Assembly (NCBI GenBank): GCA_019162745.1
Contig: JAFLLC010000029.1
Coordinates: 124,001 to 188,000 of the forward strand
Reading direction: 5' to 3'
DNA from: Deltaproteobacteria bacterium
GTDB taxonomy: Bacteria > Desulfobacterota > Desulfuromonadia > Geobacterales > Pseudopelobacteraceae
Length of the DNA: 64,000 nucleotides
The notes under the pieces: generated by a model
Databases searched by the model: none
What the model saw: the letters and a program-made list of their open reading frames with translations, nothing else
Told to the model about the DNA's origin: nothing
Position numbers and translations under genes: made by a program
Part shown: positions 1-8,534 of the stretch, in pieces
Layout: each line of letters opens with the position of its first letter
Numbering within the stretch: the first letter of the stretch is position 1

Positions 1-401
1 TATATATAGCCGCTTTCGCCGACGTTTATTTTCCTCAACGCCAGTCGTGCTTCATTTTTGGCTGTTTTCAGATCAATTTTTTCCTGTGCATACAGGTGGT
101 TCTCGGCGGCAACAAGGTTATAGGAAAGTGCGGTCAACGTCGCCAGTTCATTGTTGAGATTCTGAGCTTTGTCCTGTTTGTAGACCTGGAACTGCTGGTA
201 GTGGGAATTGAGGAGGTCGATGCAGAATGCGGAAAGATGCTGAAGGTCGTCCTTGCTGGTTTTGGTTATGCCCAGATAGGCCTGCTGGTTGGCGATGAGG
301 CCGATTACTCCGGCAACGACAAAAATTGGAATTATAACAAGCGGCAGGACCAGCGCCAGCAATTTACCGCGAAGTTTGAATTTATTGAGGAATGAATACA
401 T
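1..401 (-). CDS. Sensor protein N-terminus (TM helix + Cache-like extracytoplasmic domain), truncated by window edge; likely chemoreceptor or histidine kinase
   Basis: Own reverse-strand translation (absent from ORF track): MYSFLNKFKLRGKLLALVLPLVIIPIFVVAGVIGLIANQQAYLGITKTSKDDLQHLSAFCIDLLNSHYQQF...LRKINVGESGYI, open to position 1; TM helix plus Cache-type 'GESGYI' motif. Confidence 0.75.
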   Translation of the reverse strand, partial: MYSFLNKFKLRGKLLALVLPLVIIPIFVVAGVIGLIANQQAYLGITKTSKDDLQHLSAFCIDLLNSHYQQFQVYKQDKAQNLNNELATLTALSYNLVAAENHLYAQEKIDLKTAKNEARLALRKINVGESGYI

Positions 402-529
402 TGTGCCTCTGTATTTGAAATTGCCTCTTCACTGCGTTTCGGTTTATAAGGTATGTCCGGATTAAAAGCAATAGCGACAAGGTATGAGAGTTTATTGCAG
501 TACAGTAAATATGCTCCCAAGGGTATAAA

Positions 530-1792
530 ATGTCCAGTAAACGTGTTGTCATCGCCGGAATGGGTTTTGGCGGGTTACAGGCCTCTAAAGCACTGGCTGG
601 AAGCGCTGTTGAATTGACCATGGTTGACCGTAATAATTACCATCTTTTCCAGCCGCTCCTGTATCAGGTAGCAACCGCAGGGCTTGAACAGGAAGCGATC
701 GCTTATCCTCTGCGTGGCCTGACCCGCCGCTGGCGGGGCGCTTCGTTCCTGCTTGCTGAAATCAGCGGCATCAACCTGGCCGGAAAATTAGTTCTGACTG
801 ATGCCGGCGCCGTTCCTTATGATTATCTGGTCGTCGCAACCGGCAGCCGCACCAACTTTTTCGGCATGGAAAGCGTCGCCGCACATGCCTTTGACCTCAA
901 ACAGCTTGATCAGGCTGAAGATTTACGCAACAATATTCTGCTTATGTTCGAACGAGCTTCCCGGGAGACGGACCCGGAGCGAAGATCTGCACTGCTGACG
1001 TTCGTGATCGTCGGTGGCGGTCCGACCGGGGTCGAGTTTGCCGGAGCGCTGAGAGAGTTGATCGTATACGTTCTTTCGCAAGATTACCCGGCTATTTCCG
1101 TTTTAGAAACCAGAATAATTCTGATTGAGGCTGCCGCTTCGCTGCTGACTGCCATGCCGGCCGACCTCCGGGAGTACGCATATCTGAAACTGCTCTCCAT
1201 GGGCGTTGAAGTGCTGCTTGAAAACAGGGTTGTCGGAGCGACCGCTGAATCAGTCGAACTCCATGGAGGAACCGTCATCGCTTCACATACGCTGTTCTGG
1301 TCTGCCGGGGTAGCTGCAGCGGAAGTGGCGGAATATATCGAAGGGGCTGAGCGCGGCGCTGCCGGGAGGATCGTGGTTCAGCCTGATCTCAGCATCAAAG
1401 GGCATCCGGAGGTGTTTGTCGTTGGCGACATGGCATGCTTTCTTGAGGAGGGGGTGCCATTACCGATGATGGCACCGGTGGCAATTCAGCAAGGTGCTCA
1501 TGTTGCCCGGGCCATTCTTGCGCGTGAACAGGGCCGGATATCCCCCCCTTTTCATTATTGTGACAAGGGTTCGATGGCGACTATCGGCAGGAGTTGTGCC
1601 GTAGCTGCCGCAGCAGGTTTCAAATTCCGCGGTTATATCGCCTGGCTTGCCTGGCTGCTGCTCCATTTGTACTACCTGATCGGTTTTCGGAACCGTTTGG
1701 TCGTCATGATGAACTGGACGTATGCATATTGGTTCCACGAACGGCAGGTCCGGCTTATTACGGCAAAAAAACGCCGGGCGGCTTCATTGTAG
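530..1792 (+). CDS. ndh: Type II NADH dehydrogenase (NDH-2) / FAD-dependent oxidoreductase
   Basis: FAD-binding N-term VVIAGMGFGGLQASKAL, NAD-binding VIVGGGPTGVEFAGAL, VFVVGDMA, C-terminal hydrophobic segment. Confidence 0.88.
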   Translation: MSSKRVVIAGMGFGGLQASKALAGSAVELTMVDRNNYHLFQPLLYQVATAGLEQEAIAYPLRGLTRRWRGASFLLAEISGINLAGKLVLTDAGAVPYDYLVVATGSRTNFFGMESVAAHAFDLKQLDQAEDLRNNILLMFERASRETDPERRSALLTFVIVGGGPTGVEFAGALRELIVYVLSQDYPAISVLETRIILIEAAASLLTAMPADLREYAYLKLLSMGVEVLLENRVVGATAESVELHGGTVIASHTLFWSAGVAAAEVAEYIEGAERGAAGRIVVQPDLSIKGHPEVFVVGDMACFLEEGVPLPMMAPVAIQQGAHVARAILAREQGRISPPFHYCDKGSMATIGRSCAVAAAAGFKFRGYIAWLAWLLLHLYYLIGFRNRLVVMMNWTYAYWFHERQVRLITAKKRRAASL

Positions 1793-1943
1793 CAATCCGG
1801 CACATCACCGTTTACCCTGTTCCCGGTTGATCTTGACTTTTATGGTTTTAATCTCGTATTGTTTAACGAAGTCTGTTGAAATATTTGAAATAATAGCCCG
1901 AATAAATTTGGCGTTCGAAAAATGTCAAGCGGAGATAACTCAT

Positions 1944-2666
1944 TTGAAGGCATTTGTTGTCATACCAACCTATAACGAAAAGGATAATGTAAGACCTTTG
2001 ACAAGCGCTGTCCTTGCACAGCACCCTGACCTCCGGATTCTGTTTGTTGATGATAATTCTCCGGACGGCACCGGTTTGATTATTGATGATCTGGCAGCAG
2101 GAAATGACCGTGTCCATGTACTGCATCGCTCGGGAAAACTTGGCTTGGGTTCAGCTTATAGAGAGGGGTTCAAGGCTGCTCTTGCAATGGATGCGGATTA
2201 TTTGCTGGAAATGGACGCGGACTTTTCCCATGATCCGGGGACATTGCCGCTTTTTCTCTCTGCAATCAAGGAGAGCGATCTGGTTATCGGTTCCCGTTAT
2301 CTGAATGGAGTCAGTGTCGTCAACTGGCCGATCAGGCGCCTTATTTTAAGTTATTTTGCGAGTGCCTATACACGGTGGGTTACCGGATTGAAGTTGCGTG
2401 ACTGCACAAGCGGCTTCAAATGTTTTCGCCGCTCTACCATCGAAGCAGTAGATCTGTCACGCATTACATCGGACGGTTATTCGTTCCAGATAGAGATGAA
2501 TTACCGCTGCATGGAAAAAGGATTTCGCATTACCGAAATTCCGATTATTTTTATTGATCGCCATGCCGGCACTTCAAAAATGTCCGGTTCCATCGTCCGG
2601 GAAGCGGTATTCATGGTCTGGAAGCTTCGTTTGCAGAGTATCCTTACACGATTACTGGGGAAATAA
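1944..2666 (+). CDS. Polyprenol monophosphomannose synthase-like family 2 glycosyltransferase
   Basis: AFVVIPTYNEKDNV, FVDDNSPDGTG, LEMDADFSHDP, GSRYLNG, DCTSGFKCFRR; TTG start at 1944 preferred over the long upstream ORF extension, with purine-rich upstream sequence. Confidence 0.85.
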   Translation: MKAFVVIPTYNEKDNVRPLTSAVLAQHPDLRILFVDDNSPDGTGLIIDDLAAGNDRVHVLHRSGKLGLGSAYREGFKAALAMDADYLLEMDADFSHDPGTLPLFLSAIKESDLVIGSRYLNGVSVVNWPIRRLILSYFASAYTRWVTGLKLRDCTSGFKCFRRSTIEAVDLSRITSDGYSFQIEMNYRCMEKGFRITEIPIIFIDRHAGTSKMSGSIVREAVFMVWKLRLQSILTRLLGK

Positions 2667-2673
2667 TATTACC

Positions 2674-2859
2674 ATGTCGCACGATATTTGGTCAGTCATT
2701 CTCATAACCGGTTTAATCGGCTGGTTATTCTCCAGCATCATGCTGATGCTGAAGGCGTTTCCCCAAAAGGAAGTATTTATAGTGTCAACCGGAATAAGGT
2801 GGGGATCAGCAGCGCTGATCTCATTCTTTATTTGGATTGCCGGTATGCTAAAAGCCTGA
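2674..2859 (+). CDS. Small (61 aa) two-TM membrane protein
   Basis: MSHDIWSVILITGLIGWLFSSIMLMLKAFPQKEVFIVSTGIRWGSAALISFFIWIAGMLKA; ATG directly after the preceding gene, hydrophobic. Confidence 0.6.
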   Translation: MSHDIWSVILITGLIGWLFSSIMLMLKAFPQKEVFIVSTGIRWGSAALISFFIWIAGMLKA

Positions 2860-2959
2860 TTATTTTAAATTTATCCAGACCGGGTGATGAAGACCACAGG
2901 TATCCGGCTTGGGTTTTAAAACTTTACTATTCTGCAGTCTATGGTATTAGAATAAGACT

Positions 2960-4168
2960 ATGTCACTCTATTCATGCAAACTTGGTGCATCAGACGGAAA
3001 AATTATCCTCAGGGATTTTGAGGCAGCAGATGGTGAGGTTCTGCGCAAAAATCTGGAGGATCAGGGTTTTTTTGTTTTTGCAGTTAAAAAGAAGCCGTTT
3101 CAGTTCCTGTTTGACAAGGGTCTCAAGCGCAGAAAGATCGATAACAGGGCTCTTTTGACCTTTAATCAGGAGATGCTCGTACTGATAAAGGCCGGCATGC
3201 CGATCATGCAGGTTCTTGATGCTATTTTGGAGCGTCATGATTCCGGTCCGTTGTACGAAGTCCTGGTTCAGGTTCGTGAAGATGTAAAGGCGGGTGCCGC
3301 ATTGTCGATCGCGATGGAAAAACATGGCCGGGCATTCCCCTATCTGTATGTTGCCTCCATTCGTGCCGGTGAACGGACCGGTGACCTTCCGCAAACCATC
3401 AGGCGCTACATCGAATATTTGAAGCGGGTCGGCACACTGCGGAAAAAAATAGTGGCAGCCGTATTCTACCCTGCCATCCTTATTGTGTTTGCCTTTCTCG
3501 CGATAACACTTCTGCTGGTATATGTCGTTCCCACCTTCAGTCAGGTTTACGCCGATTCAGGATCGCAGCTCCCCGCCCTGACACAGCTATTGATTACATT
3601 TACTTCATTGCTCAGGCGTTATTTCGTTTTCGGGATAATTGTCTGCATCGGCATACTTGCCGCATTCAGATCATGGAAGAACACCGAAGCGGGGCGATAT
3701 ACGCTCGATCGTTTCAAACTGACCGTCCCTGTGGCCGGGGATGTTTTTACCAAGTATTCTGTGGCCGGCTTCACCCGTACCCTGGCGACGGTCCTTGGCA
3801 GCGGTATTCCGATCATTGAATCACTGCGCATGTCGATCGGGACAATGGATAACGTATTCATGGAAAAACGCATGTTCGAAGCGGTCCGCTTTATTGAAGA
3901 GGGAGGGCGTCTCTCGGTAGCGCTTGAACGCATCCATATAATGCCGCCGTTGGCACTGCGCATGCTCGGAGTAGGTGAAACTACCGGATCGCTCGAAGAC
4001 ATGCTGATTGATATTTCCAATTATCTGGAAGACGAACTTGAAGAACGGATGCATCTGCTGACTACCGCCATAGAACCGGCCATCATGCTGATCATGGGAG
4101 TAGTTATCGGCGTCATCATTATTGCGATGTACCTTCCTATTTTCAAAATTGCCGGCACGGTAGGCTAG
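2960..4168 (+). CDS. gspF: Type II secretion inner-membrane platform protein GspF/PilC family
   Basis: Duplicated GspF domains, FNQEMLVLIKAGMPIMQVLDAI..., FTRTLATVLGSGIPIIESL, C-terminal TM. Confidence 0.9.
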   Translation: MSLYSCKLGASDGKIILRDFEAADGEVLRKNLEDQGFFVFAVKKKPFQFLFDKGLKRRKIDNRALLTFNQEMLVLIKAGMPIMQVLDAILERHDSGPLYEVLVQVREDVKAGAALSIAMEKHGRAFPYLYVASIRAGERTGDLPQTIRRYIEYLKRVGTLRKKIVAAVFYPAILIVFAFLAITLLLVYVVPTFSQVYADSGSQLPALTQLLITFTSLLRRYFVFGIIVCIGILAAFRSWKNTEAGRYTLDRFKLTVPVAGDVFTKYSVAGFTRTLATVLGSGIPIIESLRMSIGTMDNVFMEKRMFEAVRFIEEGGRLSVALERIHIMPPLALRMLGVGETTGSLEDMLIDISNYLEDELEERMHLLTTAIEPAIMLIMGVVIGVIIIAMYLPIFKIAGTVG

Positions 4169-4175
4169 GATAGCA

Positions 4176-5894
4176 ATGCAACCATTCAGAAGAAAAAATA
4201 TCGGCGTTATTCTGATAGAACGGGGAAGCCTTAATCCTGACCAGCTGCCCGCTATCATTGAAATCCAGGCGACAACCCGGCAGCGTTTTGGCGAAATAGC
4301 CATTCACGAAGGGTTTATAACTGAAGAAGCTCTGGCGCGGGCTTTGGCGGAACAATTCAACCTTGAATATATAGAACTGCTTAACTTCAAAATGGACTCC
4401 GAACTGCTCAACCAATTGCCGCCTGATGCAATTTACCGTTTTCATTTTGTGCCGCTGGAGATTCATCCGCATGCCATTGTTGTCGCCGTAGCTGATCCGA
4501 CCGACGTTGTCAAACTGGATGAACTTGAACTGCTCCTTGATCGTCAGGTTCAGATCCGCATCGCCTCCGCCTCCGCGATTGCTGCGGTAACAAAAGCCGG
4601 TGAGGGAACGCGCCGTGTTCTTCGAGAAGTGTCCGAAGACTTTATGCTCCAGCTGGTAAAAGAAACCGACCGGGGTGAAGAAGTATTATCGGTTGAGACC
4701 CTGTCCGATGACACCAGCCCGATCATAAAACTGATCAATACGACTATTCTTGACGCGCTGAACCGCCGGGCGAGTGACATTCATATTGAAACCGGTCCTG
4801 ACGGAGTCGATATCAAGTACCGAATTGATGGGGTGCTCTACAAAGCGAACGACACAATTGACCAACACTTTCAGGCCCCGATCATTTCACGGCTTAAAGT
4901 CATGAGCGAGCTCGATATATCCGAGCGGCGCGTCCCTCAGGATGGGCGCTTTAAAATCCGCTTTGGAGAAAAATCGATCGACTTCCGTGTTTCGATCATG
5001 CCGAGCTCCATGGGAGAGGATGCCGTAATCCGTATTCTCGACAAAGAGAGCATTGCCAGCGACCTGAAGGGATTAACACTGGAAAACCTCGGAATCAGTG
5101 ATCGTGAGATCAAACGGCTGCGGAGAAAAATCCGCGAACCGTATGGCATGGTCCTGGTGACCGGTCCGACCGGTTCCGGTAAAACAACAACGCTCTACGC
5201 CGCCCTGACCGAGATTCATACCGGCGAGGATAAAATCATCACGATTGAAGATCCTGTTGAATACATGCTGCGCGGCGTACTGCAGATTCCTGTTAATGAA
5301 AAGAAGGGGCTGACCTTTGCCAAAGGATTGCGCTCAATTCTGCGCCATGACCCGGACAAAATCATGGTCGGAGAAATACGCGATTCCGAGACCGCACAGA
5401 TCGCAGTCCAGTCAGCCCTGACCGGCCACCTGGTATTCACCACGGTACATGCCAACAACGTTTTTGATGTTATCGGCCGTTTCATCCATATGGGCATCGA
5501 TCCCTATAATTTCGTATCATGCCTTAACTGCGTCCTGGCGCAAAGACTGGTGAGAAAGGTCTGTACCGCCTGCCGGCGTCCGGTACAGTACAGTGATGAA
5601 CAGCTGATTGACGGCGGCGTTGATCCGGAACGTTTTCGGGGGATGACACTGTATGAAGCGCACGGATGCGACCTGTGTCACGGCACCGGCTACCGCGGCC
5701 GCGTTGCCATTGTCGAACTATTGGAGCTGAATGACCAGATCCGGGATCTCATTATTGCCAAGGTTCCCGCTACCCAGCTGAAAAAAGCTGCCCGCGATGC
5801 AGGGGTCATGTTTTTGCGCGATTCAGCTGAAGAAAAGCTGGCCGCCGGTATAACAACAATCAAGGAGATAAACCGCGTCACGTTTGTTGAATGA
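4176..5894 (+). CDS. gspE: Type II secretion / type IV pilus assembly ATPase GspE/PilB
   Basis: Walker A GPTGSGKTTTLYAAL, Asp/His boxes, CxxC...CxxC zinc motif (CTACRR...CDLCHGTGYRGR). Confidence 0.95.
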   Translation: MQPFRRKNIGVILIERGSLNPDQLPAIIEIQATTRQRFGEIAIHEGFITEEALARALAEQFNLEYIELLNFKMDSELLNQLPPDAIYRFHFVPLEIHPHAIVVAVADPTDVVKLDELELLLDRQVQIRIASASAIAAVTKAGEGTRRVLREVSEDFMLQLVKETDRGEEVLSVETLSDDTSPIIKLINTTILDALNRRASDIHIETGPDGVDIKYRIDGVLYKANDTIDQHFQAPIISRLKVMSELDISERRVPQDGRFKIRFGEKSIDFRVSIMPSSMGEDAVIRILDKESIASDLKGLTLENLGISDREIKRLRRKIREPYGMVLVTGPTGSGKTTTLYAALTEIHTGEDKIITIEDPVEYMLRGVLQIPVNEKKGLTFAKGLRSILRHDPDKIMVGEIRDSETAQIAVQSALTGHLVFTTVHANNVFDVIGRFIHMGIDPYNFVSCLNCVLAQRLVRKVCTACRRPVQYSDEQLIDGGVDPERFRGMTLYEAHGCDLCHGTGYRGRVAIVELLELNDQIRDLIIAKVPATQLKKAARDAGVMFLRDSAEEKLAAGITTIKEINRVTFVE

Positions 5895-6838
5895 CCGGAA
5901 CAGGATACGCCATGTTGTTTGCCAGAAATCCAATCGGAATAGAAATCAGCCAGCATGGGGTGACCTGCGCCTTAACGGGGGGCAGCGTCGCCTCTCCACG
6001 TGTCGAGCGGGTGGCCCACGCCCCCTTTTCTCCGCAGACTCTTCAAATTTCACTTCGTGAGCAGAACGTTCTTGAACCCGACGCATTCGTTGCCGGTTTG
6101 AAATCGGCCTACAACCAACTGCTCTGCCGATCACCGAGGGTTGCGGTCTCTTTGCCTGATGAAACATGCAGGCTTATGCTGCTTGACTTGGAAGGACGTT
6201 TCAAAAGCCGCGCGGAAGCCTTGGATCTGATCCGCTGGAAACTGAAGAAAAGCATCCCGCTCGACAGTGCCGACACCCAACTTGATTATCAGCAGCTGAT
6301 GGTTCGGGAAAATGGCGATCTGGCGCTTTTGGTGGCGATAGCATCCCGTAAGGTACTCTCCCAGTATGAAGACCTGATTACACAGGCGGGACTTTCTCCT
6401 GCTCGTATCGATTGCCATACCTTCAATATCTGCCGGCTTTTTGATCGCCGCCTCTCGCTCCATGATGACTGCATCCTGATATCATTTTACGGCAGCACCT
6501 TGTCAATAGTGGCTTTTGCGCAGGGGATTCCGGAATTTATCCGCGTCAAGCACCTGTCCGGCACGCTGGCGACTGACAGCCGGGTATACCTGGAAATAAA
6601 CAGTTCCCTGCTGGTTTATAAAGAACGGTTTCCTGAACGGCCGGTGCAGACTGTTTTCTGTGTGGCATCACCTGATATTGCTCAAAACTATCTGGAGATG
6701 GTCGCCGAAGCGACCGGAACCACACCGACCCTGCTTGAGGCAAAAAGTGCCGTAACGCCGGGGAATTCAGCGCCGGGCGACCAGATGAGGTTATTCCCCT
6801 GTACTGTTGCCATTGGCGCGTCCCTGAGGAGTCTCTGA
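5891..6838 (+). CDS. PilM/GspL-like actin-fold assembly protein
   Basis: IGIEISQHGVTCAL..., position in the pilMNOP-like operon, 4-nt overlap with gspE. Confidence 0.75.
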   Translation: MTGTGYAMLFARNPIGIEISQHGVTCALTGGSVASPRVERVAHAPFSPQTLQISLREQNVLEPDAFVAGLKSAYNQLLCRSPRVAVSLPDETCRLMLLDLEGRFKSRAEALDLIRWKLKKSIPLDSADTQLDYQQLMVRENGDLALLVAIASRKVLSQYEDLITQAGLSPARIDCHTFNICRLFDRRLSLHDDCILISFYGSTLSIVAFAQGIPEFIRVKHLSGTLATDSRVYLEINSSLLVYKERFPERPVQTVFCVASPDIAQNYLEMVAEATGTTPTLLEAKSAVTPGNSAPGDQMRLFPCTVAIGASLRSL

Positions 6839-7374
6839 TGCGTTTCACTATTAATCTTGCGACGCGCACCTACCTTGACCATCGCGTACTGAACATGCTC
6901 GCATATTGCGCCATCGCGGTACTGCTCGTTATGGCGGGGTGGAATATCAGCCGGGTATCTTCAAATAGGGGTGAACAGAGCCGACTGAATGCTGAAATAG
7001 CCGCTATCCAAAGCAGACTCGGGGCTAAACCGGGCGGTATTTCCGAGACTGATTTCAACCGGCAGAAGGCTCGCATCCGCTTCTATAATGAAATTATTGA
7101 GCGCAAGAGCGTAAACTGGCTCAATCTGCTTGAGACGTTTGAAAAGGCCACGCCGCAAGGGATATCGCTCTTATCGCTTTCAGAGGACAAGGGGCAGGGG
7201 GAGTGGAAACTGGAGGGGCGCGCCAGATCTTTCAAGTCCGTGCAGCAGTATCTTGAAAGCTTGGAAACAGCTGAAAACTTTTCAAACGTCCTGCTGCTAT
7301 CCCATCAAAAGCTGACTCCGGGTGAGAATATGCATGGCGTACAATTTACCATCTCCTGCAAGGTAGTGAATTGA
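6838..7374 (+). CDS. PilN-like assembly protein
   Basis: MRFTINLATRTYLDHRVLNMLAY (NLATR motif typical of PilN), single TM, operon position. Confidence 0.75.
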   Translation: MRFTINLATRTYLDHRVLNMLAYCAIAVLLVMAGWNISRVSSNRGEQSRLNAEIAAIQSRLGAKPGGISETDFNRQKARIRFYNEIIERKSVNWLNLLETFEKATPQGISLLSLSEDKGQGEWKLEGRARSFKSVQQYLESLETAENFSNVLLLSHQKLTPGENMHGVQFTISCKVVN

Positions 7375-7919
7375 TGAAACAGCTCATGTTAGAAATAGTC
7401 CGTCAGAAATGGCGTTTTTTGAGCATCATCCTGATTCTGCTGCTGCTCAACGTGGCCCTGATTTTCGTTGTATCTACCTATCAGCTCCCTATTCTGGCAG
7501 ATCTGCAAACGAAGTGGAGCAGTCTGCGCCGGAGTTCTGCAGGCACCGGGCAGATGGATCCCGCTGCCCTTTATCAGCAGGCTTCCGCCGACCTCGAAAA
7601 GGTGAAAGGAAAGATACCTGAGAAAAAGCAATTTGCCAGGGTATTGAGTGAATTGCTGGAAGCTGCGGCAAGCAGCGGAGTCGAAGTCGGTGCCATCAGC
7701 TATAAACCGCAACTCATCAAGGAAGAAGCGCTGCTTTCCTATCAGGTGGCACTTTCTGTCAGCGGTGGGTATGCAGCCGTAAAAAGTTACCTTGCCGATC
7801 TTCAGGGAAATCCGGAATTGCTGGTGGTTGATGCCGTTTCTTTTTCAAACAGTGACCCCTTTGTCGAGAATGTGGTCATGGCTCTCCGCATTACGGTTTA
7901 TCTCCGGGAGGGTGCATGA
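7371..7919 (+). CDS. PilO/GspM-like assembly protein
   Basis: N-terminal TM, coiled-coil, 4-nt overlaps with both neighbours. Confidence 0.7.
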   Translation: MMKQLMLEIVRQKWRFLSIILILLLLNVALIFVVSTYQLPILADLQTKWSSLRRSSAGTGQMDPAALYQQASADLEKVKGKIPEKKQFARVLSELLEAAASSGVEVGAISYKPQLIKEEALLSYQVALSVSGGYAAVKSYLADLQGNPELLVVDAVSFSNSDPFVENVVMALRITVYLREGA

Positions 7920-8509
7920 ATCGGCAACGCTTGATTCTGTTCATTCTGGTGATACTCTTTGGTATCGCCGTATTCTGGAGCTACAGAGCTGTACCCAGGC
8001 CCAAAACGGTCAGCACTTTGACCTTCAAACCGGGGCAGCAGGTAAAATCGACCGTTGCTGCCACGGATAAACAGGCCCGTAATGCAGACGATGGCAGCAG
8101 AGTTAAAATCAGCCTGCTTGAAAAAGAACCAGCCACTTTCAAGGGGTATCGGCGCAACCTTTTCAAGCCTGTTTTTGCCGATGAGGTGAAAATTGTCAAA
8201 CAGCAACCTATAGCAATCAAGACGCCACCCAAACAGATTACTCCTCCCGTTGTGCCGGCCGTGATTCAGCCTGTAACCGTCCCGCTGGCGCGCTTCACGT
8301 TCCTGGGGTTTTTAAAAAAAGGGACTGTTAAAACCATTTTTCTGGCGAAGGATAATGATATTGTGCTGGTAAAAAAAGGGGATAAAATTGCCGGCCGCTA
8401 TGAAGCGACCGATATATCTGACCAGGCGCTGACACTGAAAGTTGCTGATACCGGCGCTGTAATTGTAATCCCTTTGATAGAAAACCTGCCGCTTGCCACG
8501 GCGCGATAA
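7916..8509 (+). CDS. PilP/GspC-like periplasmic protein
   Basis: N-terminal TM, Pro-rich linker, C-terminal HR/PilP-like domain RFTFLGFLKKGTVKTIFLAKDNDIVLVKKGDKIAGRYEATDI. Confidence 0.65.
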   Translation: MNRQRLILFILVILFGIAVFWSYRAVPRPKTVSTLTFKPGQQVKSTVAATDKQARNADDGSRVKISLLEKEPATFKGYRRNLFKPVFADEVKIVKQQPIAIKTPPKQITPPVVPAVIQPVTVPLARFTFLGFLKKGTVKTIFLAKDNDIVLVKKGDKIAGRYEATDISDQALTLKVADTGAVIVIPLIENLPLATAR

Positions 8510-8534
8510 CTAATATTCCGAGGAGACGCTTTCA

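Noticed and set aside
2688-3158. 156 aa ORF overlapping the small membrane protein and gspF start
   Set aside because: Different frame from both supported genes, no motif; composition unlike neighbours.
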